A DNA stretch of 64,000 nt, taken from assembly GCA_034440575.1 (NCBI GenBank), contig JAOTOL010001435.1, positions 644,001 to 708,000 on the forward strand, given 5' to 3'. The notes under the pieces are model-generated. The model saw only the letters and a list, made by a program, of their open reading frames with translations. It was not told the origin of the DNA and did not search any database. Of the stretch, positions 58,254 through 64,000 are shown one piece after another. How positions within the stretch are numbered: the first letter of the stretch is position 1; every line of letters starts with the position of its first letter. The stretch comes from Imbricaverruca yamaguchii (Eukaryota > Arthropoda > Thecostraca > Neoverrucidae). The position numbers and the translations under genes are program-made.

Positions 58254-61136
58254 CTAGACGGCCATTAAAAAAACAAAGGTCGTGATAGAGTGATCATACT
58301 CCCTCGCGGGGAGCGGCATATATCGCATATATGGGGCTTGTGCTGCTCGCTTTGCAGCAGTATCGGCTGGCTCGTTCCCCACGATGCTAATATGGCTCGG
58401 GATCCAACAGAGGAGAATAGTCTTCCCAGCTTGAACAAGTGATCCGAGACGGCGTAAAGCGTCCTGTAAAATGGGGTCAGGTGGGTTAAACTGTCTTAGC
58501 GCCCAGAGACTGCTCAGTGAGTCGGTGAAAATGACATGCGAGGCATCCTTCTCCACTTCAATAAAGCTGAGAGCCTTTGTGATCGCCACCAACTCTGAAG
58601 TGTAAACAGTTGCATGTGGTGGTAGGGAAAAGATCTTGACAGAGGCCCAGTAACAAATGCACTGCCCACACCAGCGTCAGTCTTGGATCCATCTGTATAA
58701 GTTGGGATGTATCCCTCGAACGAGGCTATGTGCTCTAGCGCACATGACAGTCGGTACTGTGGTGAAGCATGGTCCTTTCCAACCGAGGAAAGTAACATAT
58801 CTATTATAAGGGGAGTCACTTGCCACGGCGGCGTTTGAACCGGATTGAACCGCATAATCCCCTTCGGTCGAATCTCGCTGTCCTCAAAGAGCCTGCGTAT
58901 GCGAACGCATAAGGGGGTGGCATGCATGGTACGTTCGCGACAAAATGATGCAAGGAGTCGATGGGAGAACACGTGCGAATATGCGGGATGGCCAGGGAAT
59001 TGGCGCAGCTTACAGGCATAGCGCATCCCGAGCATTTCGCGGCGGAGCGAGAGTGGCGACTCGCGGGCTTAAGCCAGAAGGCTGGCAGAAGGTGAAGTGC
59101 GGAAAGCGCCGGTCACTATGCGGAGAGCCGAGTGGTGTACAGTGTCCAGCGAGCGTTTGCTTGTTGCACATGCGTTGTCATATATGAAACATGCGTAGTC
59201 CAGTTTCGAACGAATGAGAGAGCGGTACAACAATAACATAGTTTTCCTGTCTCCTCCGTAAGATGTGCGTGCAACCATCTTTAGTAGGTTTAGTGATGCA
59301 AAACATTTATCCCGAAGTGTTTTAAAATGTTCCTTGTAGTTAAGACGAGTGTCAAAAATAACTCCCAAGAATCGAGCAACACGTCGGAAGGGAACTTGCT
59401 CACCATACAGCTGTATGGCAGGGTCCGGGCAGTTCCGGCGGTGCCGACAAAAGTGCATGCCAACCGTTTTTGTAGTAGAGAATTTAAACCCGTTTTCCGA
59501 ACTCCACTTTTCCAAGTGTGATACCGCCAACTGCAGTTGCCGTGCCATTGAAGGTGCACTGGATGTACAGCACCAAATTGCTACGTCGTCAACAAAGTGC
59601 GATCTACCAATGATACATGGAAGGGAGTCGCAGATGTCGTTAATCGCGATGGCGAACAGCGCCACGCTGAGCACACTTCCTTGCGGTACTCCATCCCTTT
59701 GTGGATACCTGTGTGACAGGTAGTTCCCGATGCGTACGCGAAAAAAGCGTTTGAATAAGAAGTTATCAAGGAAGTGAGCCATTGAACCTCGAATACCATG
59801 CATGAAGACCTTTTTGAGAATGCCGTAGAGCCAAGTTGTGTCAAAAGCTCCTTGAATATCGAAAAACACTGTACCGACATGGCGATTCCGGCGGAAAGCT
59901 TTTCGTACCACAGTGTCAAGAGTTAAAAGATGGTCGATGGTGCTGCGGTTTTTCCTGAAACCACACTGTGTTTTGTTAAAATGTCATACCGTTCGAAAAA
60001 CCAGGTCAAACGAACATTTACCATCTTCTCCACCAGTTTACACCGTGACGATGCAAGTGGTATGGGTCGGTAGCTCGCCGAGTCTGAAGCATCCATGCCG
60101 GGTTTCAAAATTGGTATCATTGTAGCATCGCGCGAGGTGGATGGGAAGTCGCCTTTCTCCCAAAGTGTATTTATGGTATCCAATATGGCTTCAAGTGCAC
60201 GTGTTGGGAGATGCTTGAGCATGTTGTTGTGGACAAGGTCGGGGCCCTCGGATACGCTTCGAAGGCCTCCAACAGCGGAGCTAAGCTCAGTCATGGTGAA
60301 TGGCTCGTTATAACAGGGCTGCTCAGATGTGGAGAAGTTCAACGGGTGCTTCTCATCTTCGGCTTTCCGACGTATGAATGAGTCGTCTCCACTATTACAG
60401 CGGCATCGGTTGGATATCGTCCGGGCCATCCCGTTCACCACCTCAACCGGGTGTGGGACGTTTCTGCCGTCTCTCCGTAGTGCTGGCAAAGGGGTGGAGT
60501 TGTATTGGCCTGCGATGCGCTTTATCCTCGACCAGATTTGTGATGTAGGTGTGGAACGATTCAGTTTGGTCACATAGGCCCTCCACGAGGTACGCTTTGC
60601 CTCCCGGATTGTGCGCCGTGCGATGGCCCGGGCTTGTCGAAAGGCGATGAGGTTGACCGTATTGCTGTTTCAGTTGAAGGTTCTGAAGGCTCGTCGTCTT
60701 TCCCGGATAGCCTGGCGACACTCCTCTGTCCACCATGGGACGGGAGCGCGACGAGTACCAGAGGTGCGGGGGATGAAGTCAGTGGCAGTCTGCACGAGTA
60801 CGTTGTGAGTGTCTCAACTGGCATAGGTGTCACACCAGTCCGCGCGGAAAATATCTCCTCTAATCGTGCCTCATATGCTGTCCAATCCGGTTTCTTGAAA
60901 TTCCATCGTCGTGGTCGAGTTCCAAGTATTACGCCGTCCTGATACACCAGCCATACAGGGAAATGGTCACTGTTGAGTGGGTCATCAGCCACGGACCAGG
61001 TACAAAGCTGTGTAAGTTGTGGGCTGCATAATATAAGATTCAAAGCAGAGGTATGGCCGGAGGGCAGGGTGAAGTGCGTCGGAAGTTCCCGGGTCCCTTC
61101 GTCCGCTGAACGACCCTCCACTCCTCCGGAGTTCAC
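58254..61136 (-). pseudogene. I-like LINE ORF2: endonuclease C-term, RT, RNase H
   Basis: The first recognisable part is LNLILCSPQLTQLCTWSV then LNSDHFPVWL, the SDH end of an APE-type endonuclease. The first 150 or so residues of that domain are absent because only about 190 bases separate it from ORF1. The RT then shows YRPIPLASSRCKLVEKMV, a frameshift near 59970, VFFDIQGAFDTTW, VPQGSVLSVALF and the FVDD catalytic pair. RNase H shows YTDGSKTDAGVG, a frameshift near 58630, then IFTDSLSSLWAL and WIPSHISIVGNEPADTAAK. FVDD in place of FADD is tolerated in RTs. Confidence 0.88.
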
Positions 61137-61327
61137 TCAGCAGCCGGCATCGGTAAAGTGACCTCAGGGTCTGCAGTGGGCGACGCGTCGCACTTCGCCG
61201 CCTCGGAGCGAGGTTCGGGCTGAGCTTGCCTTGTTGACGGGGTGACTAGTATACCAAAAGAACGAAGTAGTTCACTCAATGATGCAATGAGCTAATCCGT
61301 TTTGGGTGTTTGCACGCGTTGTAAAGT

Positions 61328-62252
61328 TTATGTGGTACCTTTCGCTTTTGTCTCGTATGACGTTTGAGGGCGGGAGCGATCGTAAAGATCCCTCGCTTCC
61401 CGAAATGTTACTTTTTTGGTATGATTGATTGCTATGATTTCCTTCTCTTTGGAGTAGCTGGGACAAGTGCGGTTGAACGAAGTGTGGTGGTTCTGTCCCC
61501 TGGCGCAGTTCACACAGAATGGAACTTCCGAATTACACTGCTCGCTGAGGTGGTCGGGGGGAGCACACTTGCTGCACACGGAACGATTCCGACAATACTG
61601 GTTGGTGTGCCCATATTTTTGACACGAAACAACGCATGGGGTTCCGGAGAAAAACTCGTACCTTAACACGGATGTGCCCCACCCGAATCTCAGAAGGTAA
61701 GTCGGTTGAATTGAATGTCAAGATAACGTTGTTCGTCGTAATTAGTACTGCATCTCGTCTAGTCTTGATTTTCCTCGCTCTTATCACGCCAAACTCAGAC
61801 AACCCGTCCACTATTTCTTCCTCTGGTACGTCTTTCAGGTCGTAGCAGTTTATTATTCCTCATGATGTATTTTTAGTCTGCTGTGGTTCGACTTTAATTT
61901 GGATGATTTCATCGATTTTTATCCCACCTTTACGCACACCGTACACAAACTCACCGCTCGTCAACGCTCTCTCCGCTTCCTGTGCCACCGCAAATTCTAC
62001 CTCCAACGCTCCATTCTTCAGCTTTTCACAGCGTTCAACTCTGCCAAGTCTGTCACATCTGTCACGTCTCTGGAAAGGGGACAACGACGCAAGATTTTTC
62101 GTCAGTCCTCGGATAATTAGGATACGTGGGGCACTGGTAGGAACATTTTTCTTGTTTGCCGGGTTAGGCATTCTTCCGCCGGTGGTGGGTGGGAGAAAAG
62201 TCTGGCCACTACTCGAGGGACCAGGAGGGGTTTTATGGTTTGGAGGTGCCAT
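61328..62252 (-). pseudogene. I-like LINE ORF1 (Gag-like, three zinc knuckles)
   Basis: RNA-binding nucleocapsid-like protein. It begins MAPPNHKTPPGPSSSGQ, with FEGFV-like RRM sequence after it (RILIIRGLTKNL, GALEVEFA). Frames change near 61860 and 61660. The C-terminal part holds three tandem CCHC-type knuckles: CQKYGHTNQYC, CSKCAPPDHLSEQC, CVNCARGQNHHTSFNRTC, then YSKEKEIIAI and an EAR motif. This layout is usual in jockey/I-superfamily ORF1 proteins. Confidence 0.85.
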
Positions 62253-64000
62253 GTAGTGTGCTTGTTTTCAACTCTTCTGGCGCCCCACCGCATAGGGGGC
62301 CTACCGGGGGGACGCCTGTGTCCCGCTGACGGGAGGTCGCCAGGCGTCAGAAGAGCTATACGGGGCAGGCGGCGCCTTCATGCGGCCGGGAGAGAGGGCC
62401 TCACCACCCCGTTCGCACTAACAGCGCCGCCCACCGCTTGACCCCGGCCAGCCGGGCCGGCAGACATTGGAAATAATCCAAGGTCCCCGGCCCGAGGCGA
62501 CCAACCACTTGGCCCGCGTGAGGCCCCAAGGGCCCGCCCGCCCCTCCAGGATATCAGGACCAAAAAGGTGTGTTGGTCCCCCGTCACAACTAGCACCGTG
62601 CGACGGGGGACCTCAACCTCCAGGACTCCGTCAACCCCGGGGGGCGGGCCGAGGGGGCGCGGCTACCCCGATAAAACTGAGCTGGTGGGCAGGACCGGGG
62701 AAGTTGCCCTGTCTGCTCATAGTGTGGATAATTGATGTTGCAGGGACAGGTGAAGGACATGGATGTTGGGATGATATTGGGATGATATTGGGATTGGAAT
62801 GGGAGCGTATGGATGGAAGGACGAGTGAGGCACTCTTGGTCTCACCCCTCTCCGGTAGATGGTCGTCGGATCATTGGGGCACTCAATCCCCCCCCCCCCA
62901 CCACGAAAAGGTGGTACCCCATCGGGGGGGGAGGGGCAATGCCCAAAGGTAGCCACACCATAACGTAGCAACCCGCAGTAGCCACACAATGATGACGTAT
63001 TATTAGGCAATAGCCTCACAATGATAACCTAGCAACCGGCAGTAGACAACGTCACCATATGGTGGCACGGCGATAGCCTTACCAACAAAAACACACGCAT
63101 ACTCACAAGCGCGAGACAATGCCAGGAAAAAATACGGAACTTTCATCAGACCGGCGGCTGCATAACAGCGGTGTTGATGCCCGCGTTTAACACTGACAAC
63201 ACCCACTTCCTCCCGCCATTTCCGTCCTTCCGCACACAAACGCCCAAACACTTGTCTCGGCCTGGTTCTTTGCATCAGCTTAACAGCCAATACTGAGCAG
63301 CCGAGCGCAAAGAAGCGAAATTAAAACAATGAGCTGTGATGTGGATGGTGACACAATTGCCTTGTTTACAAGCCGGACGAACCGGAGAAACGCGTGCAAA
63401 AAAAAAAGAAAGCTTAGAGAATGAGATGCGAAGTCAGCCAAAAACACGCTTCTGGAATTGAAGGGCTTCAAGTTGGAAAATGATATAACTAGATGAGTGG
63501 GTAATGGAGGTGCTAGAGTTCAAGGAGAGTGCATAGTGGATCAAATGAATGAATGAATGAATGAATGAATGGATGAACCAGCTAACCATTTAGCCAACTA
63601 ACCAGCCAACCAACGAAGAGAGTGATAGGCGAAGCGAATACAGGCGAGGTGAAAGGTGAAGATGAGATGATGGTCATTGTCCAGTGAGTCACTGTAGGAT
63701 GCCATCGGTAACACGTCACTTACAGATCCAAACGTCTTAGACGTCTGGATCTCAGACGTCCAATCAGAGATTATTCACTAGTTTTGCCTGTTGTGAAGTT
63801 AGATAGTGTCAGAGCAACGAGACCGCCACGCCAAGGAAAGACATTGAGCAAGGGAAGGGGCTTGCACTGGGTTGTTAATTTTTGGATTGTGTAGATTTTG
63901 TGGCCGAATATTTTTCTTTTCTTCAAATCTCCCACAAAATATACTCCCGGGAGCCAAAAACATGGTGTAAGTCGTGAAAACCTACGCCTCCTAATTTATT
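62253..64000. other. right flank: probable LINE 5' UTR, then unassigned DNA
   Basis: 62253-62720 is strongly GC-rich and CpG-rich, consistent with an internal LINE promoter region. From 62745 short GGGATGATATT repeats appear. A second short repeat (GTAGCCACAC, CAACCGGCAGTAG) lies at 62945-63045. A (TGAA)n tract lies at 63546-63572. AGACGTCT palindromes occur at 63737-63762. No gene recognised. Confidence 0.45.

Larger units (their letters stand above)
58150..62252 (-). mobile_element. I-like non-LTR retrotransposon with RNase H, decayed
   Basis: Minus-strand order: ORF1 with zinc knuckles (62252-61328), endonuclease C-terminus (61136-60900), reverse transcriptase (60573-59069), RNase H (58750-58254), 3' region. 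An RNase H domain after the RT is found in the I/LOA/R1 group. GC-rich DNA from 62253 to about 62720 may be its 5' UTR. Numerous frameshifts make it inactive. Confidence 0.85.

Overview
The window looks like nuclear DNA of an arthropod, most likely a crustacean-type genome. It has intron-split genes with GC-rich exons in an AT-richer background. One gene belongs to the beaten-path (beat) immunoglobulin family, which I know from arthropods. Most of the rest is simple-sequence DNA, GC-rich minisatellites, tRNA-derived SINEs, non-LTR retrotransposons, a Penelope-like element and DNA-transposon debris. No bacterial-type operons, rRNA genes, functional tRNA genes or CRISPR arrays are visible. The species cannot be fixed from this sequence alone.

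Two host genes can be supported. On the + strand at 1228-2355, two exons encode a six-helix cytochrome b561 protein of the CYB561D2 type with all four heme-ligand histidines. On the - strand a beat-like gene reads from a candidate signal-peptide exon at 47154-47109, across a 14.6 kb first intron, to four exons at 32528-32320, 29382-29247, 26482-26349 and 25587-25362. Those four exons encode two Ig domains. All junctions carry GT/AG and their phases agree throughout. The C-terminal exon was not found. The introns hold a Penelope-like fragment, a mariner pseudogene, a LINE fragment and several minisatellites.

Mobile DNA: a CR1/L2-like LINE with an intact 561-residue reverse-transcriptase frame (18.7-20.5 kb), a decayed copy of it (55.6-56.8 kb) and a solitary 3' end (13.1 kb); an I-like LINE with RNase H whose endonuclease N-terminus is missing (58.2-62.3 kb); a third LINE remnant (38.8-40.1 kb); a Penelope-like remnant flanked by inverted repeats (26.7-28.6 kb); five copies of a short element with TTAA target duplications and CCCG ends (piggyBac-like, non-autonomous); a candidate hAT-like MITE (43.2-44.4 kb); and three families of tRNA-derived SINE.

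The most striking pattern is that different minisatellites sit directly on splice junctions of the two host genes. Periods are 53 bp at the CYB561 exon 2 acceptor, 61 bp at the first beat Ig exon acceptor, another 61 bp at the third Ig exon donor and 28 bp at the fourth Ig exon acceptor. Three of the four copy the real splice site itself, so the introns carry tandem decoy splice sites. A 94 bp array also lies about 25-30 bp upstream of the candidate beat start codon. A second notable region is 10.2-13.6 kb, an ancient tandem repeat rich in everted nuclear-receptor half-sites.
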